This document shows positions 30,801 through 39,955 of a DNA stretch of 64,000 bases, one piece after another. The stretch is taken from NCBI GenBank assembly GCA_933822405.4, contig CAKOGP040000202.1, forward strand, positions 1-64,000, in the 5' to 3' direction. This DNA comes from Cylindrotheca closterium. Taxonomy: Eukaryota; Bacillariophyta; Bacillariophyceae; Bacillariales; Bacillariaceae. A program made the translations under genes and the position numbers. The notes below the pieces were generated by a model. It did not search any database, was not told where the DNA came from, and worked only from the letters and a program-made list of their open reading frames with translations. The stretch's first letter is position 1; each line of letters begins with the position of its first letter.

Positions 30801-33517
30801 ACCTTGCGTCCAAAGATCGAATGATCGATTTTCATGGCACTATTGTCGATGCTCGCCTGTTCATTGACTTCCACAATCTTAGAAGGCTCTGCTTCCTTTT
30901 CTACCTCCTTTTCTGCCACTTTCTTTTCGGCTTCCTTCTTTTCCGACTTAAGCTCCAATCCTGGATTGACCTCTTTGGCTCGCTCCTTGATACTCTTGAA
31001 TGTGGCAGTATCCGACTTTTTTGGTGCATTGATGCTGGGGGCTGGTTTGGTCGATTCCTTTTTTAGGGATTGCGCCAGAGCTGCCACTTTGTTAGAGACT
31101 TTGGGTTTGGTTTCCTTCTTTTCCCCTTCCTTAGCAGTTTCTGACTTTTCATCTACTGCCTTCTTTGGGTCTGACTTTGTCTCCACATCCAACTTTTTAG
31201 CACTGAACTTATTCATCCAATCCAATCCACCATTGCCACCGTTTGAAGAATCGTCGTCCGAGTCGTCGTCGCTGGAGGAGGAATCATCTGGAGGAGGTAG
31301 CAGTGACCCAAATTTCGAATTTAGCTTGGGTTGTGGTGTGCTTGCTATCACTCTAGGAGCAGAAGCTTGGACTGGTACTGGTGCTGGCGTTGGCGTTGGT
31401 TTTGCTGCTTTGAATCCCTTGTCAAGGGCTGCCAATTTGGCAAAGACATTGGCGGTTGCTGCCAGTGATGGTTTGCTCTTGGGCGGTACTGGTGTCGTCT
31501 TGCTTGCTCCTGCCGTGGAAGGCGTCGATTCCACTTGCTTGGACGGGACTTTGGGCGGTGTCTTGGCTGCCGCCTTCATTGATTTCATCCACGACGGTGC
31601 TTCCGACGCTGACGAGTCATCGCTCGAACTTGACGAAGAATCATCGTCATCAGTGGCGGGCATCATTGATGGCATGTCCTTGGACACTGGCAGCTTTGTC
31701 GGGGTAGTAGTAGCTTTGGCTGCAATACTTTTGCGGAGAGAACTGTTGACAGCCTCAGCCGCAAAGGTTCGAATTGGTGGCTTCTTCAAGAATGTCGGTA
31801 CATTGCTCGTTTTATCATTTCCAACACTTGATGCCTTGGCGGCAGTTGCAGCAGTTTCAACATTCTTGGACGCAACTGTTGGATGTTCATTGACTGGCTT
31901 CAATTTGGCAATCTTGGCCACCTCGCTATTAAAGGTTGGCAAAGGCGGTTTCTTCCAAAAAGCTTTGGCGGTGGTATTGGCAGCCGGTTCTTCTTCCTTG
32001 GCCGGCGAAGCAATCTTGTCTCTATTCGAATTATCGGAGACAGAGGTGGAAGCCACACTCAATCGGGTCGAAACACTATTGTCCTGCTGCGCCACGAGTT
32101 TTGGAATAGTAGCAGCAGTCTCATCCTTTAGAGGTTCAATATACGTCGTTTCCGTCCCGAGATCATCAAAGGTTCCAATGGAAACAGATGCGCTTTGTCC
32201 CGTTTTGGCATCATAATCTACCGAACTTGTTTCGGTCTTGAGGTCATCAAAGGTTGCAATGGATACGGATGCACTATACATCTTGGAGTCCGTATCCGTT
32301 CCCGTCGCCAAAGATGCGCTTTGGGCTTTGGAATCCGTGTCCGTTTTAATGTCATCGTCCAAGGAGGCATCGATGCTTTTCGTTTCCGGTTCTTCCGCAA
32401 TTTCGGGCATGCTGAGCATACTTCGTTCCGAGTAGGTATGGGCACTCCGTTCCGAATATTCATTGTTGTGTCTGTCACTTCGGGTCGACACTGATTCCCC
32501 CAGTGTTACCACTTCAAACAATTCCGTATCGTCGGCACTGAAAAAGTTGGTGTCAACGGATTGTTCATCGTCCGTAGTAGAAGGCAAGGGTTTCTCTAGG
32601 AAATCCCGAATGCCCTTGGTGGTCATTTGCATGACATAATTCACCGACTTGTGCATGTCACTGTCCTTCTCAAAAACCCTCCCTTCGGTCAATTTTTCTT
32701 GCACTAGTGATCGCATGCTCGCCATCATAATTTCTTGATCCGCTGGGGCCATGGCTTGTTGAAAATCGTCACCAAAGGTCATGGAACCCTCCCCAGGAGG
32801 TTTTTCATAGTTGGCATCATTTGCATTTTTCAGAATGCTCGACCTTGGTTTCGAGGGTTTCAAGGGCACATAATACGAAGCATCATCAAAGGAGTCCTGC
32901 TCGAGCGAATGTGAGTCACTGTCATGGGACTTTTGACTACCATTGATACCGGGTGGTGCTTCAATGCTGGAGGAAGATTTACTACTTGCAGCATTCTCAT
33001 CATGCCGTGATTCTTCTTCACCATCAGTTGCCTGACTTGCCGAAGAAGAAGATGATGATGATGAAGAAGAGGATGATGAACTGCTGCTACTGTGGCTCCT
33101 GTTGCTGCTGTCATCACTAGTTTCACCATCGTCCTCCTGACTACTCATTGCATCATTCAAACGTTGCCGAAATCCATCGGCAGAGGTTTCTGTGTGTCCC
33201 GGAGGAGGCTCCAAAGACGACGAGGAGGAAGAAGAAGCATAGGAAGAATCTGGCGACTCTATCGATTCTCCATCTTCGATGCGACTCAGTTGCCGTGCCA
33301 TAGTGGGTCGTTTGTGGAAGGGCTTCGTTGGACTGCTCTCTTCTGGCAACGATGATTCGATAGTCTGCTCTTCAAATTCGGAATCCATAGTCACAAAGGT
33401 AAAGGCATCATCACTGTCGTTGGTATGGCGAGAGATGCTTTCCCGCCTGGAAACCTCTTGAAGCTCGTCGTCATCTTGAAGTTCATCGTCCCATTCGTCT
33501 GGGAGGGATCGCGACAT
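27878..33517 (-). CDS. 1,879-residue acidic Ser-rich low-complexity protein
   Basis: A single-exon gene with ATG at 33517 (M-S-R-S-L-P-D-E-W-D-D-E-L). The protein is mostly disordered: long Ser/Asp/Glu tracts (poly-Ser near residues 130-160 and 1370-1410), Lys/Ala-rich segments, a P-P-P-D-D-D-D-V-P repeat, and a strongly basic C-terminal third (K-R-I-A-A-L-F-S-R-K-K-K). Two internal repeats stand out. One is about seven copies of a unit around N-S-A-A-A-L-F-G followed by S-P-S-P-R-x-S (about 960-1130). The other is three copies of D-P-F-A-S-S-W-K-S-x-G-A (about 1545-1600). There is no signal peptide, membrane span or enzyme domain, so despite the Ser/Lys content it does not look like a secreted silaffin. 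DPF triplets are the AP-2 appendage-binding motif in endocytic proteins, which makes a trafficking scaffold one option. Function is unknown. Confidence 0.8.
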   Translation of the reverse strand: MSRSLPDEWDDELQDDDELQEVSRRESISRHTNDSDDAFTFVTMDSEFEEQTIESSLPEESSPTKPFHKRPTMARQLSRIEDGESIESPDSSYASSSSSSSLEPPPGHTETSADGFRQRLNDAMSSQEDDGETSDDSSNRSHSSSSSSSSSSSSSSSSSASQATDGEEESRHDENAASSKSSSSIEAPPGINGSQKSHDSDSHSLEQDSFDDASYYVPLKPSKPRSSILKNANDANYEKPPGEGSMTFGDDFQQAMAPADQEIMMASMRSLVQEKLTEGRVFEKDSDMHKSVNYVMQMTTKGIRDFLEKPLPSTTDDEQSVDTNFFSADDTELFEVVTLGESVSTRSDRHNNEYSERSAHTYSERSMLSMPEIAEEPETKSIDASLDDDIKTDTDSKAQSASLATGTDTDSKMYSASVSIATFDDLKTETSSVDYDAKTGQSASVSIGTFDDLGTETTYIEPLKDETAATIPKLVAQQDNSVSTRLSVASTSVSDNSNRDKIASPAKEEEPAANTTAKAFWKKPPLPTFNSEVAKIAKLKPVNEHPTVASKNVETAATAAKASSVGNDKTSNVPTFLKKPPIRTFAAEAVNSSLRKSIAAKATTTPTKLPVSKDMPSMMPATDDDDSSSSSSDDSSASEAPSWMKSMKAAAKTPPKVPSKQVESTPSTAGASKTTPVPPKSKPSLAATANVFAKLAALDKGFKAAKPTPTPAPVPVQASAPRVIASTPQPKLNSKFGSLLPPPDDSSSSDDDSDDDSSNGGNGGLDWMNKFSAKKLDVETKSDPKKAVDEKSETAKEGEKKETKPKVSNKVAALAQSLKKESTKPAPSINAPKKSDTATFKSIKERAKEVNPGLELKSEKKEAEKKVAEKEVEKEAEPSKIVEVNEQASIDNSAMKIDHSIFGRKVKTKKPGDSTLMSWRMLQNQKEQVQERIKRAKERKDNDEDSLEEVFERRDSEASMSDSAVAALFFGAGGDAPGSPRPTLGKRQSSRSSLNNSAAALFGFAAGSPSPRRSIRQSISMGDNSAAALFGMGGGAMSPSPRQSTRKSASMNNSAAGLFGLSSPRRGKRPSTTVNSSAARESLGMNNSSAALFGAGAAASPTPEKTSMDSSHMEKSAAALINTPAKDAASDSSSSDDSTANEKAKPVEQASATFLPDNDSDDSSAASDDSSTLPDIAAIQAMDDDHSETLDDNIGVPETPQSQDSDDDSSASPVPIVEMPEPPQPEMTEPESLEDDPPEVAMPPNAEPEAETTQGSDDDSDSDSDSSDSDSDSDSSNAEVNTEENEVEFPTTEVPPPDDDDVPYPTTEVPPPDDDDVPFPTTDIPPPDDEVPYYSPAQAEAPASEDLLISSDQDNDDSSSSSSDSSSSSSSSSSSGSSSGSSSNSSSSGSSSSDSSSSSSSSASENFEAVTFSPKLTKQISMRQMSSSSLSFSFDDLDKSPIKEELEGSVQSSSGEDGQNTTNSRSETNGGTDTKKKKGKKGKSGGSRKAIETKGDEAKGDGKKKGKGKKRASKASASSSKVDSTRSGLGPEDETVIDIGVDGKIEDENDPFASSWKSHGAKSEDEKDPFASSWKSLGAKSEDEKDPFASSWKSHGASNDTNIFDTGSASGSKSSESDEEQSVVQKPTKEADSKEIKSKSKGGLFKRIAALFSRKKKDKPNKTESENQSRMESSKKKTDQAKLDKDSKQQGKSKKKSSNKTKADSLRKKKRAIESRHASKSKSAKTRRSRKSGSGRVSSDRIKKLKETKRKLESHGSSGKRDRRTSSNRRPRSRSRDKYRSHETMNAHYRSGGTSGKVMEMLETPPSYTMFQPHSQPYDMTKMYDISEMIRAPTDTHLVSAQHRKTLTQVELISPPTMKRPVRIEKVRHSTLALEGVIA

Positions 33518-33882
33518 TTTCAGTATTGTTGTGTCCCTTCTTTGTTGCTATTGCCTTCCTTCTATATACTGGTACAACTCATCCTATTGATTGCAGAGGT
33601 TGTTGTGGTTTATTGGTTGCTGAGAATAGCGATTCTAATTCTGTGTTTTGTTTTATAGTCAGTCTCATACCGGTATACCGGTATATGTGCGTTCGGCGAA
33701 AAGTTGACCATGAGACGTGTTTGAGTGCTTCCGGACGAAAATTTTGCCAAAGTTTCTCCGGGTCTGTCGAACACACTACGGACAACATAATGTCCGATAA
33801 GCTTTTGTTTCATATTCTGAAAAGAAGAAAACAATAACGAGAGACTGCACCTCATCATCAACTCCTTCCCTGCAGTATAGAC
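33518..33882. promoter_or_regulatory. Divergent intergenic region
   Basis: A shared upstream region of 365 bp separates the minus-strand low-complexity gene (ATG 33517) and the plus-strand MsrA gene (ATG 33883). It contains the palindromic run taccggtataccggtat at 33668-33684. No TATA box is obvious. Confidence 0.35.
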
Positions 33883-34964
33883 ATGCATCTCTCCACAAGG
33901 CAAACAACAATTCGTGTGATTGCAGTAGCTACAACACTTTCCTCCATCTCCAATTATGGTGCTCGTGGATTTACTACTGCTACCATAGGGGCTATGTCTC
34001 AAAAACAGGCATCCTCCCGATTGCTACTTGCTGCTACTACCGGTACTACTCGACCCATCCACCAATACCAACGACTGTTGCAGCAGAGAAACAGGCTAGT
34101 GGGCCCCCAAACTGCAAGTAATTGTCCATCATCGTCTTCTTCCACGGCAATGCCCATGATTTTCGGTCGCTTCTTTTCCTCTCTGGGCGGTGGGGGTGCC
34201 TTTGAGTCTGCGATCGACTATGATTCCATGCCCTACCCGGTACCGGAATTGGCCCAGTTGGCTTTGGATCAAAAAGTGCCTGCTACCATTGAATCATCTA
34301 CAACAACAACAACTACTACTACTACTACTACGAATACATATCATTTGGCCACATTTGCCGGCGGCTGCTTCTGGGGATTGGAATTGGCCTATCAACGAGT
34401 ACCAGGGGTGGTACATACGGCATCAGGATACACACGAGGAAGGGAGAAGCGACCGAATTACGATGCGGTTTGTGCTGGGTAAGTTTACCTTTGTTTCTAG
34501 GGATGAATGACATGAGACGACATATGTATTGAATGTCCTCCTCTTTTCATTCATTCATTCGTTCGTTCATTCATTCATTCATTGAACGACAAAGAGCTAC
34601 AGGGCATACAGAAGCCGTCATTGTGCTTTACGATCCAGCCGAATGTAGCTACGAACAACTATTGGATGTATTCTTTGATCGTGTGGATCCGCTCACTGTC
34701 AATGGACAAGGACCCGACCGAGGAAAACAGTATCGAACGGGTGTTTATTACCATTCGGTGGAACAAGAAGCCACTGCCCGAGCACGGTTTGCCCAAGAAC
34801 AGCAAAAGTATGCCAAACAACCAATTGCGACGGAATGCAATCCAGCCACGCCCTTTTGGCCAGCCGAGGCATATCATCAACAATATCTATCGAAAGGAGG
34901 TCAATTCAATCAACCGCAGAGTGCCGATAAGGGATGCGAGGATGAAATTCGATGTTATGGATAA
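33883..34964 (+). CDS. msrA: Peptide methionine-S-sulfoxide reductase
   Basis: Two exons, 33883-34478 and 34595-34964 (intron 116 nt, GTAAGT...AAAG, phase 2), give 321 residues. It reduces the S-epimer of methionine sulfoxide in proteins, using thioredoxin. The catalytic motif G-C-F-W-G-L-E is at residues 161-167 (Cys162, Glu167), and the second conserved block V-C-A-G-A-T-G-H-T-E spans the exon junction, which fixes the splice sites. The C-terminal G-C-E-D-E-I-R-C could supply resolving cysteines. About 150 residues precede the domain: a possible signal or transit sequence (hydrophobic segment about 10-25, then G-A-R-G-F), a Ser/Thr-rich linker and a Thr11-12 run encoded by an ACA/ACT microsatellite. 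An organellar location, perhaps plastid, is plausible. The intron carries CATT/CGTT tetranucleotide repeats just before the acceptor. Confidence 0.92.
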
Positions 34965-35191
34965 TAATAACTGCTACATCTGTGTTGTGTTTTGAAGGCT
35001 ATGTGAATTATTCGATTTGTAAGCGCTTGCAATGACTTGAATAGTATATATAATAGTATGAATGTATTCAAAGTGTGATATTTATAGCTTTTTGATTGAC
35101 AATAGCAATAAAAGGAAATGTATGTTTTCAATATACAGAATATTCATCTGTTTGTCATTCGTTGTCCTTTCTGTCGAATATATATATTTCC

Positions 35192-36556
35192 CTAAACTCT
35201 GACCGCCTTGACGTCCACGCCGTCGAATAGCCCATCCATCGACAACGTCTTTCCATGAAAGCCACCCACAGCTCCAATCGTGGCATTGGTATCTACCTTT
35301 TTGGCGGTATGGAGGTCATGGTTTTCCACAATGCCAGTTTCTGTCATTTGCACCCGCACGGGAGCTTCAATCGTTGCGTCAGTAATGGGAGCAATGCAGG
35401 GATTCGACTCACCCCCCGCACCCGTGGTTTCGAGAAAGCGAAATTCCTTGACCACCATGCGATGTCCACAATAGGTTGCCGTTGCTTCACGACAGAGGCG
35501 ATGAATTGGATCCAAATCGACATCTTGCATGCTCAAACAGTCTAACGGAAGACGGGCAAGCGTTGTATGAATAAAGCCATCACCACTCCCAAGACCTGGA
35601 GTTTTGAGTTCAATGGAATTGGCACGCACCAAGTTGCCTCGCGAGGGAGTGACAGGCGTCGCCTCGTTTGTCATGGACTCCCGCAGTCCGATGCGCTCGT
35701 TGTACGTCAGAGGTGCCCCAAATTGGTCGGTCGTAAAGCATCGGACAATGTCCTTTCGCAGCTTGACAAAGGGATCAATTTCGGAACCATGTCGGTCGTA
35801 TATAATGAAGCCATCTTCTGTCTTCCGTTGCCCAATACAACGCCAAAGAGCCACCAGGGACTGCCCACCCAGCAAGACGAATCGTTCCAATTCGATTTGA
35901 AAGGCATGATGACATTCCGACACTAAAGTCTGACGGAATCTCGTCACGAGTTCTTCGGAAAGTTCTTGGTTGCCCTCTCGCATGGTGTGCCACCACCAAG
36001 GTGTCGCTACTGTGACATGCAAATCTTCATTGGGTATTATATTCTTGGCTGGTATCCAAGCCTTTTCGGTAGTGATGTCGTGGGAAAGGTTGAGTGGATC
36101 CAGAATGTTGGTGCGAGCCATGTTGAGCATGGAAGAAGTTTCATTGTCACACATGATAATAATGGTTCTATGTGACTTTGTGCCTTCTGTGTAGTAATGC
36201 ATGATTCTCTTCATGGTTTTCTCTCGACGATTGCGCAATCTTGGATATGATCTTACACCCAAGACTAGAGAATAGAGATGAGCATCCCTTGCCTTTTGAT
36301 AGTATGCTAGAGTTCGTCTTCCGTTTGCTTCCGTGATATCAGACTTGATAGAGATCTTGGTTCCTTGAAAGTGCGAGATAATAGAAGGAAGAGTATCGCT
36401 GCCTTCTGCTGCTTCTTCCTCACGGATTTCTTCCTGAATGAATTTGGATCGTTCGTATCGTCGTTCTTCTTTGAAAATTTTCCAAACCAAGAGTGCAGCA
36501 CCAGCAGACAACGATAAGCCTGCCAAGACTGCCGAGCCCTTCACTTGGCTGATCAT
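35192..36556 (-). CDS. Membrane-anchored 2H phosphoesterase-like protein
   Basis: A 454-residue single-exon protein with ATG at 36556. Residues 8-27 form one hydrophobic anchor (V-L-A-G-L-S-L-S-A-G-A-A-L-L-V-W) followed by a very charged E/R segment. Two H-x-T-hydrophobic motifs, L-H-V-T-V at residue 180 and I-H-T-T-L at residue 330, match the paired signature of the 2H phosphoesterase superfamily (LigT, CNPase and related RNA or cyclic-nucleotide phosphodiesterases). The 150-residue spacing is longer than in the small members, so the assignment is by motif only. No second span is seen, so the enzyme domain probably faces the cytosol or an organelle interior. The upstream gene lies 225 bp beyond its 3' end on the other strand. 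Confidence 0.6.
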   Translation of the reverse strand: MISQVKGSAVLAGLSLSAGAALLVWKIFKEERRYERSKFIQEEIREEEAAEGSDTLPSIISHFQGTKISIKSDITEANGRRTLAYYQKARDAHLYSLVLGVRSYPRLRNRREKTMKRIMHYYTEGTKSHRTIIIMCDNETSSMLNMARTNILDPLNLSHDITTEKAWIPAKNIIPNEDLHVTVATPWWWHTMREGNQELSEELVTRFRQTLVSECHHAFQIELERFVLLGGQSLVALWRCIGQRKTEDGFIIYDRHGSEIDPFVKLRKDIVRCFTTDQFGAPLTYNERIGLRESMTNEATPVTPSRGNLVRANSIELKTPGLGSGDGFIHTTLARLPLDCLSMQDVDLDPIHRLCREATATYCGHRMVVKEFRFLETTGAGGESNPCIAPITDATIEAPVRVQMTETGIVENHDLHTAKKVDTNATIGAVGGFHGKTLSMDGLFDGVDVKAVRV

Positions 36557-37125
36557 GATCAGCGTACCGGCAATGGCTATGGACCGCCGTTATTCTTCTT
36601 ATAAAGTGTTCAAAAGTGCTGCCTGTGAAAATCTGAGAGGTTGGATTTGTGTATCAGAACATACTGAAGTTCAAAGTTCCAAAACACAAAAAGAACAAGA
36701 TGGAATAAGGAATATCGGTACCAGCAATAATTAGAAAAATACAGTAATACATATGCTCTCAGCGATCGAATAGGTCATGCAAACACGCATAGTAATACAT
36801 ACGGTATAGTACACGTGTACTGGTACCAGATTCGTACTATTGTACCTGGTACCGTACTGTACCCGCAAATTGAGTCTGTAATGGACGACCGAATGCAAGG
36901 CGGCACAATGGATTGGGCAGCCTCCTTTCACAATAACATAAAAATGAAACACAAAATTGACCTCTAATTTGTCAAGTGACAGATGGCTTTCTAACGAACT
37001 AGGACCCATAAGCCAATGGAAGAGAGATCTGACATCAGTAGGATCCGGCCATGAATCAGGTACTCAAACAAATAGATAAACTCTAATAGTTACATCACCC
37101 ATTCATATTATGCTAGGCGAATTAT
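36557..37125. other. Intergenic region with nested GTAC palindromes
   Basis: Contains the promoter of the 2H-like gene and the 3' flank of the first VWD gene. Around 36805-36865 there is a cluster of palindromic pieces (gtacacgtgtac, ggtacc, gtaccgtactgtac). The right end, from about 37077, is included in the duplicated block shared with 39148-39955. Confidence 0.4.
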
Positions 37126-37884
37126 TCAATAAGCTCCCGCCATGTCCATATCTTGTGTGGCCAAAATGTCATACACGCAGTCCTTGCGGTCCAACTCGTC
37201 CTTAATGCCAGCACAGGCAGTTTCGGCTTCTTCCTCACCAATAGAAGATCCATCCAAACGACGACGGCGATCGCCACGTGGATCTTCGGGATCAATGCAT
37301 GTTTCGGGGAATTGAGGAGCAGAGGCTTCACGGAACAAATGCTTGTCCGATGGAAGGACTTGCCATTCATGCCCAAGGTCGGTAAAGTCATCGAGCACAG
37401 TAACGCCATCGCGAGCCAAAGTTTGGCCAGTATTGAAATCGCCCAACATACCAACACTCGTTCCAAACGATTCCTCATTCGCATTCTCGAACGAAACCTT
37501 GACAAACTCCTTGTAGGTAGAAAGGACAATCTTTTGTCCTGGATAGACAGAACTCAAGTCAATCTCGATTCGATTCTTGGTGACTGCCGTTCCTTGTTGA
37601 GAGAACATCTTCACTGGAAACCCAGCAAACTGGGAAAGCTCTCCTTGGGACTCGTAGTTGATCCAGTAGTGAGGCTTGGAATCAAACTCCACAGAAGAAC
37701 CTTCAATCTCCAAAATATCATTGCCAATGCGAATTACAGCATTCTTGATATAGCTCCAGTGTCTGACGAGTTTGGTGCGAATGTGAACATCAATCCCAAG
37801 TCCATCGGCAAAGTCGGGATCTTTGGTCAAGACAAGGTCGCACTGACCGTGATACTCAAAGTGTTGATTGTGCCAAGTCTTGAA
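37077..37884 (-). repeat. Near-identical duplicated block, copy 1
   Basis: About 800 bp that match 39148-39955 at a constant offset of 2,071 bp, with mismatches only in the 3'UTR edge and near the left-hand limit of the VWD domain. It covers the 3'UTR end and the C-terminal ~260 codons of the gene. Beyond 37885 the two genes diverge abruptly. Confidence 0.9.
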
Positions 37885-38583
37885 ATGTGGGTCGCCATTG
37901 GAGCCAGCCTCGGTACCTCGGGAATGACAGAGGCTTGCAAAGTCTGCGCTAGATCCCAATTGCTTTAGCTTGTCAGCATGAAAGCAACAGGTCTTGTGAT
38001 CCAAAGAGTTGTCTGCAGCCGCATTCTGATAGGTTCCACCCGAAAAGTCAACGTGAGTGTGATCACTGCTGTTCGAGGATGCAACATGGACATTGCCTGG
38101 TCCCCACTGCATATCACCGTAGCAAAAGCAAACGTTGTTGCCTTCTCCCATGTCGCCCCCAATAGCCTCTGAGATTACAATCTGAAAGGTATTGTGTTTA
38201 TTGCCATTGGCCGATGTCGCATGCCAAGTAGTGGCAAACGTGCCATGATCGTTACTCTTGTACCAGGCTTCATATATGGCACCACCATTCTGAGCCTTGG
38301 TGTCAAAAATGCCAAGAGTCCAATCGTAGTCGGAAGCAGAAAGCTCACCAGTGGCTCCCACCCGTACTGCTTGGTCGGGAAAGCGGGTGTCTGAGCTGAA
38401 GCGAAATGGGGATTCTGGAGCCACCAAGAATGGATCATTCGTCACAAAATCAGGGACTTGATTCCAGCTTCCGTCATCTTGAAAGTTGAGACAGCCTGGC
38501 CCAAAATCCGTAGTTGGAAGGTGGTTAGCATTGGCACTGAAGATGGCCAAAGAAGCAAACAAGAGAGTCGAGATGAATTTCAT
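37126..38583 (-). CDS. Secreted VWD-domain protein with GDPH motif (copy 1)
   Basis: A 485-residue protein. The open frame continues upstream of ATG 38583, but the start at 38583 gives a clear signal peptide (M-K-F-I-S-T-L-L-F-A-S-L-A-I-F-S-A-N-A), so I choose it. The N-terminal half holds a Cys-containing region with N-V-C-F-C-Y-G-D-M-Q-W-G-P-G and D-H-K-T-C-C-F. The C-terminal half opens with N-G-D-P-H-F-K-T-W and continues as a von Willebrand factor type D domain (H-F-E-Y-H-G-Q-C-D-L-V-L, V-G-M-L-G-D-F-N). GDPH is the Asp-Pro autocleavage site in VWD domains of mucins, and GDPH proteins are known from diatom adhesive trails. Near the C-terminus R-R-R-R-L-D could be a processing site. An extracellular adhesive or mucilage role is inferred. 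It has no intron, unlike its neighbour. Confidence 0.88.
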   Translation of the reverse strand: MKFISTLLFASLAIFSANANHLPTTDFGPGCLNFQDDGSWNQVPDFVTNDPFLVAPESPFRFSSDTRFPDQAVRVGATGELSASDYDWTLGIFDTKAQNGGAIYEAWYKSNDHGTFATTWHATSANGNKHNTFQIVISEAIGGDMGEGNNVCFCYGDMQWGPGNVHVASSNSSDHTHVDFSGGTYQNAAADNSLDHKTCCFHADKLKQLGSSADFASLCHSRGTEAGSNGDPHFKTWHNQHFEYHGQCDLVLTKDPDFADGLGIDVHIRTKLVRHWSYIKNAVIRIGNDILEIEGSSVEFDSKPHYWINYESQGELSQFAGFPVKMFSQQGTAVTKNRIEIDLSSVYPGQKIVLSTYKEFVKVSFENANEESFGTSVGMLGDFNTGQTLARDGVTVLDDFTDLGHEWQVLPSDKHLFREASAPQFPETCIDPEDPRGDRRRRLDGSSIGEEEAETACAGIKDELDRKDCVYDILATQDMDMAGAY

Positions 38584-39147
38584 TTTCGTGCAACAACGGG
38601 TAAGGTTATTCAGATTCTGAAATTGTTTGCTCCAGTCTCGATTGGAAAAGAAGACTGATGCATTTTTCAGTTTGGATTTGAAACGGATAGTTTCCGTGGG
38701 GTTTGGGTAGAAAATCAACCTGCCGAGACCGTTTCAAGATCGGTTTCGGTTTCTATTTCTGAACGTGGTTTCGCTGTTACTTTCAAAAGTCTGGCTCATG
38801 TCGCTCTCTCATGTCGCTACGATAGCCATCGTTTCTTCACTTCTAGCATAGCACGATACACGAGGCCTCCATGCATACTGTCACCGATACATTGCGCAGT
38901 GTTCCATGTACGGTCAGCCATGGTTTAGCATTCATCGTATGTTGTGCTTGTTTTCGCTCGTCATGTGTACGAGTATAATATATTATTGTCAAATAACTGC
39001 CAGAGTATATGGTCGTGTTATTCGACTTCTTGGCAATCTCAAAGTGTGGAAGATTATTGACAACGCAAAATGAGGAAGCAAATGTTTCAACAATTAAAAT
39101 CACAAGACGCTCTAAAACACTAAAGCAATGCAAATAAAAAACATGGA
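38584..39147. other. Intergenic region between the two VWD genes
   Basis: Carries the promoter of the first VWD gene and the 3' flank of the second. Nothing further is recognised; the AT-rich tract at 38975-38990 (tataatatattattg) could be regulatory. Confidence 0.4.
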
Positions 39148-39955
39148 TAAACTCTCATAGTTACATCACCCATTCATATTATGCTAGGAGAATTATTCAA
39201 TAAGCTCCCGCCATGTCCATATCTTGTGTGGCCAAAATGTCATACACGCAGTCCTTGCGGTCCAACTCGTCCTTAATGCCAGCACAGGCAGTTTCGGCTT
39301 CTTCCTCACCAATAGAAGATCCATCCAAACGACGACGGCGATCGCCACGTGGATCTTCGGGATCAATGCATGTTTCGGGGAATTGAGGAGCAGAGGCTTC
39401 ACGGAACAAATGCTTGTCCGATGGAAGGACTTGCCATTCATGCCCAAGGTCGGTAAAGTCATCGAGCACAGTAACGCCATCGCGAGCCAAAGTTTGGCCA
39501 GTATTGAAATCGCCCAACATACCAACACTCGTTCCAAACGATTCCTCATTCGCATTCTCGAACGAAACCTTGACAAACTCCTTGTAGGTAGAAAGGACAA
39601 TCTTTTGTCCTGGATAGACAGAACTCAAGTCAATCTCGATTCGATTCTTGGTGACTGCCGTTCCTTGTTGAGAGAACATCTTCACTGGAAACCCAGCAAA
39701 CTGGGAAAGCTCTCCTTGGGACTCGTAGTTGATCCAGTAGTGAGGCTTGGAATCAAACTCCACAGAAGAACCTTCAATCTCCAAAATATCATTGCCAATG
39801 CGAATTACAGCATTCTTGATATAGCTCCAGTGTCTGACGAGTTTGGTGCGAATGTGAACATCAATGCCAAGTCCATTGGCAAAGTCGGGATCTTTGGTCA
39901 AGACAAGATCGCACTGACCGTGATACTCAAAGTGTTGATTGTGCCAAGTCTTGAA
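39148..39955 (-). repeat. Near-identical duplicated block, copy 2
   Basis: Partner of 37077-37884. The encoded C-terminal parts are identical apart from one Asp/Asn difference, including silent positions over most of the block. Confidence 0.9.

Noticed and set aside
30834..32216. 460-residue open frame opposite the low-complexity gene
   Set aside because: It is the antisense shadow of a Ser/Asp-rich gene, whose codon use keeps the reverse strand open; its translation is Leu/Ser-rich low complexity without domains.
27878..33517. Silaffin or other silica-forming protein
   Set aside because: Ser- and Lys-rich segments are suggestive, but there is no signal peptide and the sequence contains long acidic tracts and cytosolic-type motifs.
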